This document shows, piece by piece, positions 18,030 through 26,494 of a stretch of 52,754 bases of DNA (position 1 is the first letter of the stretch; every line of letters starts with the position of its first letter). Origin of the DNA: JAAZNO01 sp012798275 (GTDB taxonomy: Bacteria > Chloroflexota > Anaerolineae > B4-G1 > SLSP01); the NCBI GenBank assembly GCA_035347995.1, contig DAOPQD010000013.1, positions 1 through 52,754 of the forward strand. The letters run 5' to 3'. The notes beneath the pieces were generated by a model, which saw only the letters and a program-made list of their open reading frames with translations, had not been told where the DNA came from and ran no database searches. A program made the position numbers and the translations under genes.

Positions 18030-20396
18030 ATGCGTTTTGTAAAACGGTCCACACGTCTTCTCATCCTCCTGCTCCTGCTGGCCTTTTTCGCTCAGGGGAT
18101 GGCGCACCTCCGCAGTGCATCGCTCACCTTCGACGAGGGGCCGCACCTGGCGACCGGCTACGCCACGCTCCGTACGGGCGATTTCCGCTTGCAGCCGGTG
18201 CACATCCATCCGCCGCTGGCGAACATGCTCTCCGCCGTGCTGTTATTGCTGCAAGACGACCTTCCCGATCCCCGCACGATTGACGGCTGGAACATCGCCA
18301 GCCTCTCGGCGGTGACCGATGCCGTCGTGTGGCAGTATCCGCATCCGGAGCGACTGGCGCTCGTGGGCCGGCTGCCGATCCTCTGGCTGGCGGTGCTGCT
18401 CGGCGCGCTGATCTGCCGGTGGGCGCGCGACCTGGGCGGCCCGCGAGCCGGGCTGCTCGCGCTGACGCTCTTCGCTTTCGATCCCAACAACATCGCCCAT
18501 GGCACGCTGATCACGACGGACATGGCAGCGACGATGTTGAGCGTGGCGACGTTGTACGCGGCGAGTCGGCAGGTTAGCGAAAAGGCAAGAAAGCAAGAAA
18601 GCGAGAAAGCGAAAAGGCGAGAAGGCAAGGATTTTGTCGGATGGCTGGGCGTAGGAGTGCTGCTGGGGCTGGCATTGCTGGCGAAGGTGTCCTCTCTGAT
18701 GCTGGTTCCGGTGCTGGGACTGGTCGTTGCGGGTTACGAATGGCGAAGGGCGAAGGGCAAACTTCACGGTTCACGCCTCACGCAGTACATATTGCGCCTT
18801 ATACCTTACGCCGCGTCCCTCGCCTTGCCCGCGATGCTGGTGGTATGGGCCGGCTACGGCTTCGAGGTCGGACAGGTTCCCGGACTGCCTTTCCCCATTC
18901 CCGCCGCGACTCACGTCCGCATCTACCAATCACTGCAAGAGCACTATGAGCTGGGACATCCCACCTTCCTGCTGGGACAGGTGAGCTCTCACGGCTGGTG
19001 GTGGTATTTCCCGGTCGCCTTTGTGCTAAAAACTCCGCTGCCGGTGCTGCTGCTGACGTTGTATGCCGTCGTGCGTACTGCGTACCACGTACGGCGTGAT
19101 ATTCTCACTCACTCATCTCACGCATTACGTAGCGCGCATTACGTAGCACTGCTCTTTCCCCTGCTCTACGCTGTTACGAGCCTCTTCAGCACCGTGAACA
19201 TCGGCTACCGCCATTTGCTGCCTTTATTGCCGTTCCTCTACATTGAAGTTGGTCTCTCTGGCAGTAGAAAGTATGGCGTAAGGAAGTCCACATCGCCACA
19301 AGATCACCCTCACTGGTATGCCCTACTCCCGACTCCCCTCCTCCTTACTCCCCTGCTTCTCTGGCTCATCCTGGGCACCCTTGCCGTCGCCCCCCATTAC
19401 CTCGCGTTTTTCAACGAGCTGGCAGGCGGCCCGGCGGGCGGGTACCGCTATCTGGTAGACTCCAACCTGGATTGGGGACAAAATCTATGGCAGTTGCGGG
19501 AGTGGATGACGGAACACGACGTGACGGAAGTCTATTACGCCCATTACAGCCCCGCAAGGCCACAGGCCTACGGCATCGAGGTGAAGTTCCTGCCGCCGGA
19601 TCCGCGCGCCGTGACCTTCACCCCCTGGCAACCGGCGCCGGGATGGTACGCCATCGGCGCGACGGTGCTCCAGGGCCCTTACGCGCCCGATCTCAATTCC
19701 TACGCCTGGTTTCGGAATCGTGAGCCGGCGGCACGACTGGGATACGCGCTCTGGCTATACGAAGTCGCGCCCTCGTCGCCCCCCGCATGGGCAGTGCTCT
19801 GCGCGGAGACAGGCCTTTCCCCCGAACAGGTGCGCGCGAACGTCGGACAAGCCACCCTGCGGGTGATCCAACCGGACTGCAGCTCCGCCGAGGTCTACGC
19901 GAAAGGAACGGGGCTTTGGATCGGGACAGCGGCTGAGCGCCCCGCCGCAGGAACGTTGGAATTGTCTCTCCGCGCCGCGAATGGCGCTGAAAGCGTCCGC
20001 ATTGAGCGCCTGGAAGCCGCCCCCTCCCCCGCGTCCCCGTATCCGGTGCAGACGGCCGGGCCGCTGGACTTCCTGGGCTACGACGTCACCCCGCACCCCG
20101 AAAGTTCCGAGATCGTGCTGCGCACCTACTGGCAGGTCAAGGAGTGCCCCGAGCGTCCCCTCTCCCTGATGGCGCACCTCGTCGCGGCGGATGGCACGAC
20201 CCTGCAGGTCGGCGATGGGATGGGGTTCCCGATTGACCAGTGGCAGACAGGTGATATAATCGTCCAACGACATCGTCTGCCGGCCCCCGAATCCGAGGAC
20301 TACGCCTTTCGCCTGGGCGGCTACTGGCTGGATACAATGGAACGCTGGGCGATTGTGAACGGCGAAGAATACTGGCTGCTCGAAAACCACAACTGA
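18030..20396 (+). CDS. GT-C glycosyltransferase, paralogue 1 of the SNLDWGQ group
   Basis: A 788-residue membrane protein, one of four similar proteins here (also at 24044, 28030, 30366). Membrane segment about 9-24, T-F-D-E-G-P-H-L (D35/E36), H-P-P-L, a H-G-T-L-I-T-T-D-M motif, G-Y-R-H-L-L-P, and D-S-N-L-D-W-G-Q before the soluble tail, all known in GT39-like proteins. The tail ends with the shared domain (G-D-G-M-G-F-P-x-D-Q-W-Q-T-G-D). Cytoplasmic loops carry simple-sequence insertions, including a Lys/Glu/Arg stretch (18575-18640) from purine repeats. The ATG at 18030, 5 bp after the previous stop, is preferred; a longer in-frame extension upstream merely overlaps the previous gene. Confidence 0.88.
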   Translation: MRFVKRSTRLLILLLLLAFFAQGMAHLRSASLTFDEGPHLATGYATLRTGDFRLQPVHIHPPLANMLSAVLLLLQDDLPDPRTIDGWNIASLSAVTDAVVWQYPHPERLALVGRLPILWLAVLLGALICRWARDLGGPRAGLLALTLFAFDPNNIAHGTLITTDMAATMLSVATLYAASRQVSEKARKQESEKAKRREGKDFVGWLGVGVLLGLALLAKVSSLMLVPVLGLVVAGYEWRRAKGKLHGSRLTQYILRLIPYAASLALPAMLVVWAGYGFEVGQVPGLPFPIPAATHVRIYQSLQEHYELGHPTFLLGQVSSHGWWWYFPVAFVLKTPLPVLLLTLYAVVRTAYHVRRDILTHSSHALRSAHYVALLFPLLYAVTSLFSTVNIGYRHLLPLLPFLYIEVGLSGSRKYGVRKSTSPQDHPHWYALLPTPLLLTPLLLWLILGTLAVAPHYLAFFNELAGGPAGGYRYLVDSNLDWGQNLWQLREWMTEHDVTEVYYAHYSPARPQAYGIEVKFLPPDPRAVTFTPWQPAPGWYAIGATVLQGPYAPDLNSYAWFRNREPAARLGYALWLYEVAPSSPPAWAVLCAETGLSPEQVRANVGQATLRVIQPDCSSAEVYAKGTGLWIGTAAERPAAGTLELSLRAANGAESVRIERLEAAPSPASPYPVQTAGPLDFLGYDVTPHPESSEIVLRTYWQVKECPERPLSLMAHLVAADGTTLQVGDGMGFPIDQWQTGDIIVQRHRLPAPESEDYAFRLGGYWLDTMERWAIVNGEEYWLLENHN

Positions 20397-20413
20397 GGAG
20401 GAAAAATTCTCAA

Positions 20414-21478
20414 ATGACACGGCAGCGATATATCCTGTTTTTTCTCGCGTGTTGTTTCATTATGTTTGGAATAAACCACAGTGCCGTCGCACACCAGGCC
20501 AGTGCACTTAATGGTAATGTGCTGGTCAACGGTAATTTCGATGAGCTGCCCTTCTATGGGCCACTATACCCCAATCACTTCATTCCCGAAGGGTGGGAAC
20601 GCTGGTGGATCCACGGATCGGTTCTCCCTGAATATGATGACGTCAATAAACCAGGCGGCGTCCGCAAAGACATTTACGTGGATGGGGGCCATGCCCTCGT
20701 TTACTTCAAATGGGGGCCGAGCTATACTGCGGGCGTCTTCCAGGTAGTGAACGGCCTGACGGCCTGCCGTCCTTACCAGCTCACGATGTACGCCCGCAAC
20801 CATAGCCTCGCCGGAGCGCTGCCTCACGCGCGGATAGGCCTGGACCCACTGGGACAATCACTCACGCCAGATGGCGCAGTTCACGACCCGACGCCGCTGA
20901 ACCGCGCGATCTGGTCGCGGGAACAGACAGATCTTTTTGTATGGGAGGAGCTCTCCGTAACTGCAGAGCCCCTGGGAGATAGCCTGACCGCTATTCTGTA
21001 CGCCTCGCCACAACCTGGCAGCGACGATGTGCACTACTACGACACCTTTTGGGATGCTGGCGCCCTGCGCCCGGCGCCCTATGCAAATGACCGTCTGCCC
21101 GCTCCTGGCCAGGCAACGAACGGATTCATCAACAATGTAACCGCCGTCGTTTCCGAGGGCCAGGCCACACTCAACTGGAATCTCAGCGGCTCTGGAATGA
21201 CGCAAGTCTGGTATAACCTCATCACACCCACCAATCCCATCACCGATACCTCACCTCTGACCTATACCACCTATTTCCCTCTCATCGTCAACTTCTCACT
21301 CAACTTTGCTCATGCCACACCCGTGGACTACGAAGCCACATCCGGCCCACGCTCAGCGACCATCACCGACTTCACTCCCGGGCAAATCATCAACTATATC
21401 ATTCTGGCGCGCCGGCTGGAGGGCAACACCTGTATCACTGAGTTCGCGGGGCCCTATGAGATTGTAACGCAGCCATAG
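20414..21478 (+). CDS. Secreted jelly-roll/fibronectin-like protein
   Basis: A 354-residue exported protein: signal peptide about 1-30, then a roughly 210-residue domain beginning N-V-L-V-N-G-N-F-D and containing A-R-I-G-L-D-P-L-G and a D-T-F-W-D-A-G end, like the N-terminal domain of the LysM protein and the protein at 26468. A shorter β-rich domain follows (about 235-354), with T-Y-F-P-L-I-V in its middle and a conserved-looking Cys near the end. The fold resembles galactose-binding or CBM-like sandwiches, so glycan binding is a reasonable but unproven guess. A strong SD (GAGGAGG) overlaps the preceding stop. It sits between GT-C and sugar-activation genes. Confidence 0.8.
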   Translation: MTRQRYILFFLACCFIMFGINHSAVAHQASALNGNVLVNGNFDELPFYGPLYPNHFIPEGWERWWIHGSVLPEYDDVNKPGGVRKDIYVDGGHALVYFKWGPSYTAGVFQVVNGLTACRPYQLTMYARNHSLAGALPHARIGLDPLGQSLTPDGAVHDPTPLNRAIWSREQTDLFVWEELSVTAEPLGDSLTAILYASPQPGSDDVHYYDTFWDAGALRPAPYANDRLPAPGQATNGFINNVTAVVSEGQATLNWNLSGSGMTQVWYNLITPTNPITDTSPLTYTTYFPLIVNFSLNFAHATPVDYEATSGPRSATITDFTPGQIINYIILARRLEGNTCITEFAGPYEIVTQP

Positions 21479-22069
21479 ATGTCGTCCATTATTGGTCACA
21501 CGCTCAACACAGTTGGCATCTATGCCAATAGCCGACAACCTGAGATGGAGCGACCATCCTGGTGGTGGTCGCTCCTCTGGTTAGGTTGGCTCGGATTTGT
21601 GGGCCTGGCACCCGATCTGAATTATGTGATTCCCCAGCTGTACGTCACACGCCGCTCGATAGAAACCGATCCACGGATCACCCCCTCACTAATGGGCGCA
21701 TGGCTCTTCCCATTGCTCACGATGGCGGCGCTGGCAGTGTTCCCGCTACAACACCAGACGCGGCGCGCACTTGGCATGCAGGTGACGTTAGTCGGATTAT
21801 CTCACCTCATACTGGATATATTAGTAGGTGTATGGCCTTTGCCATTACTCTGGCCCTTCAGTGCTGCGCGGTTCAAATTGCCCTTCGGCATTCTCCCCAG
21901 GGCGCCGACATTCCAGATGAATAATCCCTACCTGTACCGCAACATCCTCATGGAACTGGGAATCTTTGTGCCGGTTTACGGAGGGGTATATCTGTGGCGG
22001 CGCACGAGCGGCCATTCCAAAGCCTGGGCCATGTTGCTGTGGACCTGCGCAGGAAGCTTCATGGCCTGA
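21479..22069 (+). CDS. YdjM/DUF457-like membrane protein
   Basis: A 196-residue protein with four or so hydrophobic segments. L-A-P-D-L near residue 43 and S-H-L-I-L-D-I-L with W-P-L-P-L-L-W-P-F-S (about 115-130) match the pattern of the YdjM/DUF457 family, often annotated as membrane-bound metal-dependent hydrolase. The usual N-terminal His residues are not obvious, so catalysis is uncertain. The ATG follows the previous stop with no gap; an ATG at 21545 (M-E-R-P-S-W-W-W) is a plausible alternative because the first 22 residues look unlike a membrane-protein N-terminus. Confidence 0.7.
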   Translation: MSSIIGHTLNTVGIYANSRQPEMERPSWWWSLLWLGWLGFVGLAPDLNYVIPQLYVTRRSIETDPRITPSLMGAWLFPLLTMAALAVFPLQHQTRRALGMQVTLVGLSHLILDILVGVWPLPLLWPFSAARFKLPFGILPRAPTFQMNNPYLYRNILMELGIFVPVYGGVYLWRRTSGHSKAWAMLLWTCAGSFMA

Positions 22070-22110
22070 GCCTTCACGTTGGCGCGATGAGGACGCTTTT
22101 TAGAAGCCGC

Positions 22111-22863
22111 ATGGATCTCTCCATCATCATCCCCTGTTATAATGAAGCCGAGAACGTCAGCCTCCTGGCGGAGACACTGTTCCCGGTCGTGGAAGCGCTG
22201 GCGCAAACACAGACGATCGAGGTCGTCCTGATAGATGACGGCAGCAGCGACGACACCCTCACCCGGTTGGAAGCGCTGGCGGCGCAACGACCGGAGGTGC
22301 GCGTGGTGCGTCACGAGCAAAATCGCGGCCTGGGCGCCGCGATGCGCACGGGCTACGCCCACGCACGCGGTGCGGTACTGGTGACCACCGACAGCGACGG
22401 CACCTATCCCTTTACGGAAATCCCACGCATGTTAGCCTTACTAACGCCGCAAATAGACCTCGTCGTGGCCTCACCCTACCACCCCCAGGGCGGCGTGGAA
22501 GGTGTGCCGCGCTACCGCTTGATCCTGAGCCAGGGCGCATCGCTACTCTATCGCATGTTGCTCAAGTGGGACCTCCACACCTACACGGCGATGTTCCGCG
22601 CCGTGCGCCGCGAGGTGGCGCTGCGCACTCCCTCGGAGGCCCCCGGCTTCCTCATGCCCGCCGAGTTCCTGGCAAACGCGCTCCTGCTGGGCTACCGAGT
22701 CGCCGAGTTCCCCACCGTGCTCCATGTCCGCCGCTACGGGCAGTCAAAGGCGCGGGTAGCGCGTATCATCCTGGCGCATTTGCGCTTTCAAGCGCGACTG
22801 CTCGCTTATCGTCTCACCGGACGCAAACCACAACTCAAGAAATCCGTCGCTGAAAGCAAATAA
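22111..22863 (+). CDS. GT2 polyprenyl-phosphate-sugar synthase-like
   Basis: A 250-residue GT-A enzyme: I-I-I-P-C-Y-N-E-A-E-N at the N-terminus, D-D-G-S-S-D-D-T, N-R-G-L-G-A-A-M-R-T-G, and D-S-D-G-T-Y-P-F-x-x-I-P, the DxD region. This resembles dolichol/polyprenyl-phosphate mannose (or glucose) synthases of the DPM1 type but without C-terminal membrane helices. Such enzymes make the polyprenyl-phosphate-linked sugar that GtrA-like proteins flip and GT-C enzymes use, so it is the most likely donor supplier for this locus. Start uncertain: ATG at 22087 (eight residues longer) is equally possible, as neither has a strong SD. Confidence 0.88.
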   Translation: MDLSIIIPCYNEAENVSLLAETLFPVVEALAQTQTIEVVLIDDGSSDDTLTRLEALAAQRPEVRVVRHEQNRGLGAAMRTGYAHARGAVLVTTDSDGTYPFTEIPRMLALLTPQIDLVVASPYHPQGGVEGVPRYRLILSQGASLLYRMLLKWDLHTYTAMFRAVRREVALRTPSEAPGFLMPAEFLANALLLGYRVAEFPTVLHVRRYGQSKARVARIILAHLRFQARLLAYRLTGRKPQLKKSVAESK

Positions 22864-22962
22864 TTTTTCAACACGGGGGTCCAGAGAATACGGAGTCCTT
22901 CACATCTTCTTGCATTCTTGAGCCGTCGTTGTAAAAAATTCTCAATAAATTAAGGCATCTCA

Positions 22963-24054
22963 ATGCAGAAATCCAAAATCGTCACGGTTGTCGGCACGCG
23001 ACCGGAGCTCATCAAACTTTCTCCGGTGATTCCGCTCTTGTGCCAAACTTTCGAGCATCGGCTGATCCATTCCGGGCAGCACTACAGCTACACAATGGAC
23101 GCCGTCTTCTTCGAGGAGCTACGCCTGCCCACGCCAGATTACCGGTTAGAAGTCGGTTCCGCCTCCCACGGCGTACAGACGGCGCGTATTCTGGAACGGC
23201 TAGAATCCGCCCTGATCATGGAATCACCCGCCGCTGTCATCGCGCTGGGCGATACCAACACCGTGCTCGCGGCGATGCTCGGCGCGGCGAAACTCCACAT
23301 TCCGGCCATCCACCTCGAGGCAGGCTGTCGCTCCTTCAACCGAGACATGCCAGAGGAGCTCAACCGCGTGGTGGCCGATCACGTCGCCGCATGGTGCTTC
23401 GCCCCCGGGGAACGAGAACAGGCGCACCTGCAAAGGGAGGGCATCCCCGAAACCCGCATCCACGTTGTCGGCTCCACGGCCATTGACGCCTGTCTGCGCA
23501 ACGTGCCGCTTGCCGCCAACCGCGCGCTTTCGCAGCAGCTGGGGCTCAAAACCGACACCTATGTGCTGCTTACCCTCCACCGTGCGGAGAACACCACCCC
23601 GGAGACGCTGCGCGGCATTCTGGAAGCCATCAACGCGCTGGCGGAGACATGGGATTTCGTGTTCCCCATCCACCCGCGCACCCGCGCTGTGATGAAGGGC
23701 CTCGCGCCGCGCGTACCGCCGCATCCTCGCCTCCACATCATCGAACCAGTGGGCTATCTGGATCTCCTCCAGCTGGTCAGTCATGCCCGCGCCGTGCTGA
23801 CGGATTCCGGCGGACTGCAAGAGGAGGCCGCGACGTTGGGCATACCGCTATTGATCGCCCGGCAAGAGACCGAGTGGCGGTATCTGGTAGACGCTGGCGC
23901 GGCCGTCATCGTCGGCAACGACCGCAACACCATCCTGGAGATCGCGCCGGGCCTGCTGCGGCAGGGACGCGCCGCTTTTGCCCCGGTGGACATGACCCCG
24001 CAACGCGGCGCTGCAGAACGCATCGTTCAAAGGATTTCAGAGCTTGGATTTTAA
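22963..24054 (+). CDS. wecB: UDP-N-acetylglucosamine 2-epimerase (non-hydrolysing)
   Basis: A 363-residue cytoplasmic enzyme interconverting UDP-GlcNAc and UDP-ManNAc. Family motifs: V-G-T-R-P-E-L-I-K-L-S-P, H-S-G-Q-H-Y-S, L-G-D-T-N-T, H-L-E-A-G-C-R-S-F-N-R-D-M-P-E-E, T-L-H-R-A-E-N and D-S-G-G-L-Q-E-E-A. The usual R-x-x-T-E-R-P-E is R-Q-E-T-E-W-R-Y here, a small deviation seen in some relatives. Length is normal. It supplies ManNAc-type precursors for surface polysaccharide. It lies 99 bp after the GT2 gene and overlaps the next gene by 11 bp. Confidence 0.93.
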   Translation: MQKSKIVTVVGTRPELIKLSPVIPLLCQTFEHRLIHSGQHYSYTMDAVFFEELRLPTPDYRLEVGSASHGVQTARILERLESALIMESPAAVIALGDTNTVLAAMLGAAKLHIPAIHLEAGCRSFNRDMPEELNRVVADHVAAWCFAPGEREQAHLQREGIPETRIHVVGSTAIDACLRNVPLAANRALSQQLGLKTDTYVLLTLHRAENTTPETLRGILEAINALAETWDFVFPIHPRTRAVMKGLAPRVPPHPRLHIIEPVGYLDLLQLVSHARAVLTDSGGLQEEAATLGIPLLIARQETEWRYLVDAGAAVIVGNDRNTILEIAPGLLRQGRAAFAPVDMTPQRGAAERIVQRISELGF

Positions 24055-26494
24055 TTTTTGGATCCAAAAACGTCGTCGCTGGATAGTGCTGCTTCTGACG
24101 CTGGTGTTTTTTGCACAGGCGATGAATGCCGCAACGCAGCTCTCCCTCACCAGCGACGAGGGACCGCAGCTCACCAGCGGTTACGCCTATCTCACGACAG
24201 GCGATCCCCAGCTCATCGAGTACGACGGCCACCCGCCTCTCGTCAAAGTCTGGAACGCTCTCCCACTGCTCTTCGTCCCTGACCTGGGCTCGCCGGCGGC
24301 TGCACCTTCATGGCACTCGCCCGATCCCATCAGCCTGCTGTGGGTGACGCAAGAGTTCTTCTACCCTTACCACCCCCTTGAACGCATCGTCATCCCACCG
24401 CGCGCGATGACGGCGCTGCTGGGAGTGCTGTTGCTCGCCGTCATCTACCGCTGGGCGGCAGAGCTGTTCGGTGCCAGAGCGGGGCTACTCGCGCTCTTCC
24501 TGGCAACCTTCGATCCCAATCTACTGGCACATGCGAGCCTGGCGACCAATGATCTCGCGGTGACGCTGGCCTGTACCGCCACACTCTTTGCCTGCTGGTG
24601 TTTTTTGCAGCGCCCCACGCTACGTCGGGCGCTGGTAACGGGGCTCGTGCTGGGGCTATCACAAAGCACCAAGATCAACGCCATGCTGCTGCTCCCCATC
24701 GTGGGGCTGTTCCTACTCGTACAGATGGTGCGCCTTTACCGTGCTCCTCACCGCGAGCCTCTGTGGCGTTTCTTCTGGCAATCCTGCGCCCTCTGCGGCG
24801 CAGCGGCTCTCACCCTCTGGGCCACCTACGGTTTCGAACTGCGTCTGGTCGCCGGACTGCCCTTCCCCCTGCCAGCGGGAAGTCACCTGCTGCTATTTGA
24901 ACGGGTGCTCAAGGCCACCGGCGGCGGACATCCCGCCTTTCTCATGGGCAAGCTCTCCACCGAGGGCTGGTGGACCTACTTCCCCGTAGCCTTCGCCATC
25001 AAGACGCCGCTGCCCACGCTGCTGCTGATGTTGGCAGGAGCGGTAGCTGCCCTCATAGCACCTCGCCGTTGTTGGAAGGACACGCTGCCGCTATGGCTCT
25101 TCACCGTGCTCTATGGCGCATTCGTCATTTACAGCCGGCTTAACATCGGCTATCGGCATCTGTTGCCCGTGATCCCGCTGTTGTACGTGGGGCTGGCAAG
25201 CAGGGCATGGCGCATAGCGGATAGCAAATTTCACGTTTCAAGCATCACTCACTATGCATTCCGCATCACGCATTACGGCTTACTCGCCTGGCTCACCCTG
25301 GGCACACTCAGCCTCGCGCCGCACTATCTGGCACATTTCAACGAGCTGGTTGGCGGGCCAGATGAGGGCTATCGCTATCTGGTGGATTCCAACCTCGATT
25401 GGGGACAGGTCTTTAAAGAACTGGCGCGCTATCAGCAGGAACACCAAACGGGGACGGTGCTCATCTCCACCCACATTGAGTATGAGGATGCGCTACGCAG
25501 CTACGGCTTGGACTTCGCGCCGCTCCCGCCGTTGCACGCCGCCCCCGGCGTTCTCCCACGCCGCTTCAATCCCGCACCGGGAGTCTACGCCATAAGCACC
25601 ACCACGCTCCAGGGCATCCTCACTGCCGACCCGGAAATGTACGATTGGTTCCGCCAGCGCGAACCGGACGCCAAACTAGGGCATGCCCTCTTCGTTTATC
25701 ATGTGACGGAACCAGCAACGCCCGCCACCTGGATTGCGCAATGCACCGTCCCTGTCACGCCGCTACCGTCAGAGGTCATCGCCGAAGGCTTCGGGCGCGA
25801 CGACCTGCGCCAGGTCACCTTCGACTGCACCCAAAGTTGGTTTCTGCCAGGCGGCAGCGCAGCAGTGCCCGGCTGGGTCGTCCTCTTCCGCGAGACAGCC
25901 ATCAGTGACGATGTCTTCATCCAGACTCAGCTGGCGACCTTACGCAAGAGTTTCGAACATCTCACCACTGGCTACCAGCCGCCCTTTGTCATCTATGAAG
26001 CCGCCGCTCCGACTATGGCACCCACATTTCCGGCCCGCGAGGACATTCGTATCGGCGGATTGACCTTTCTGGGACACGCCGTCCAACAATCCGATACCAC
26101 AGTGGAAGTGTGGACATACTGGCGTGTGAATACCGCGCCCACTACACCCATCTCGCTCATGCTGCACCTATTGGGGCCGGATGGAACGCCGGTCAGCGTG
26201 GGCGATGGGTCGGGTGTCCCGCAGGAACAATGGCAGCCCGGCGATGTGCTCATACAACGCCACCGTCTGTCGCTGCCGCCCCATGCGCCGCCGGGAGCTT
26301 ACACCCCCCAAACCGGCGTCTACATTTTAGCGACACTGGAGCGCATCCCCGTTCTGGTGCAGGGACAAGTAGTCGGAGATGCACTTGTCCTGCCGCCCCT
26401 CACATCCTCCCATAAAAAACCTCCGCAGATGTTGATACCCGCGGAGGTCAAGCCTCAAAAGATGCCGCTATGGCGCGGTGAATCGCTGCGGTGA
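24044..26494 (+). CDS. GT-C glycosyltransferase, paralogue 2 of the SNLDWGQ group
   Basis: An 816-residue membrane protein like those at 18030, 28030 and 30366: S-D-E-G (D38/E39) after the first membrane segment, H-P-P-L-V-K, G-Y-R-H-L-L-P, D-S-N-L-D-W-G-Q, then soluble R-F-N-P-A-P-G-V-Y-A-I-S and paired A-Q-C...F-D-C cysteines that may bridge. The shared C-terminal domain ends near T-L-E-R-I-P-V. The final 30 residues (from T-S-S-H-K-K) have no counterpart in the paralogues; their DNA contains the terminator of the convergent gene and the stop lies 27 bp inside that gene. TTG start overlapping wecB by 11 bp. A repeat-derived loop is encoded at about 25205-25285. Confidence 0.87.
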   Translation: MDFNFWIQKRRRWIVLLLTLVFFAQAMNAATQLSLTSDEGPQLTSGYAYLTTGDPQLIEYDGHPPLVKVWNALPLLFVPDLGSPAAAPSWHSPDPISLLWVTQEFFYPYHPLERIVIPPRAMTALLGVLLLAVIYRWAAELFGARAGLLALFLATFDPNLLAHASLATNDLAVTLACTATLFACWCFLQRPTLRRALVTGLVLGLSQSTKINAMLLLPIVGLFLLVQMVRLYRAPHREPLWRFFWQSCALCGAAALTLWATYGFELRLVAGLPFPLPAGSHLLLFERVLKATGGGHPAFLMGKLSTEGWWTYFPVAFAIKTPLPTLLLMLAGAVAALIAPRRCWKDTLPLWLFTVLYGAFVIYSRLNIGYRHLLPVIPLLYVGLASRAWRIADSKFHVSSITHYAFRITHYGLLAWLTLGTLSLAPHYLAHFNELVGGPDEGYRYLVDSNLDWGQVFKELARYQQEHQTGTVLISTHIEYEDALRSYGLDFAPLPPLHAAPGVLPRRFNPAPGVYAISTTTLQGILTADPEMYDWFRQREPDAKLGHALFVYHVTEPATPATWIAQCTVPVTPLPSEVIAEGFGRDDLRQVTFDCTQSWFLPGGSAAVPGWVVLFRETAISDDVFIQTQLATLRKSFEHLTTGYQPPFVIYEAAAPTMAPTFPAREDIRIGGLTFLGHAVQQSDTTVEVWTYWRVNTAPTTPISLMLHLLGPDGTPVSVGDGSGVPQEQWQPGDVLIQRHRLSLPPHAPPGAYTPQTGVYILATLERIPVLVQGQVVGDALVLPPLTSSHKKPPQMLIPAEVKPQKMPLWRGESLR
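26414..26447 (-). terminator. Terminator of the minus-strand secreted protein, inside a plus-strand CDS
   Basis: Stem CCTCCGC/GCGGAGG (26420-26426 with 26441-26447), then TTTTTT on the minus strand (complement of 26414-26419). It lies 21 bp beyond the minus-strand stop yet within the last codons of the convergent GT-C gene. Confidence 0.75.

Noticed and set aside
22864..22962. Promoter before wecB
   Set aside because: AT-rich with TTGTAA, but the nearest -10-like box is only 11 bp away; gene is probably read from upstream.
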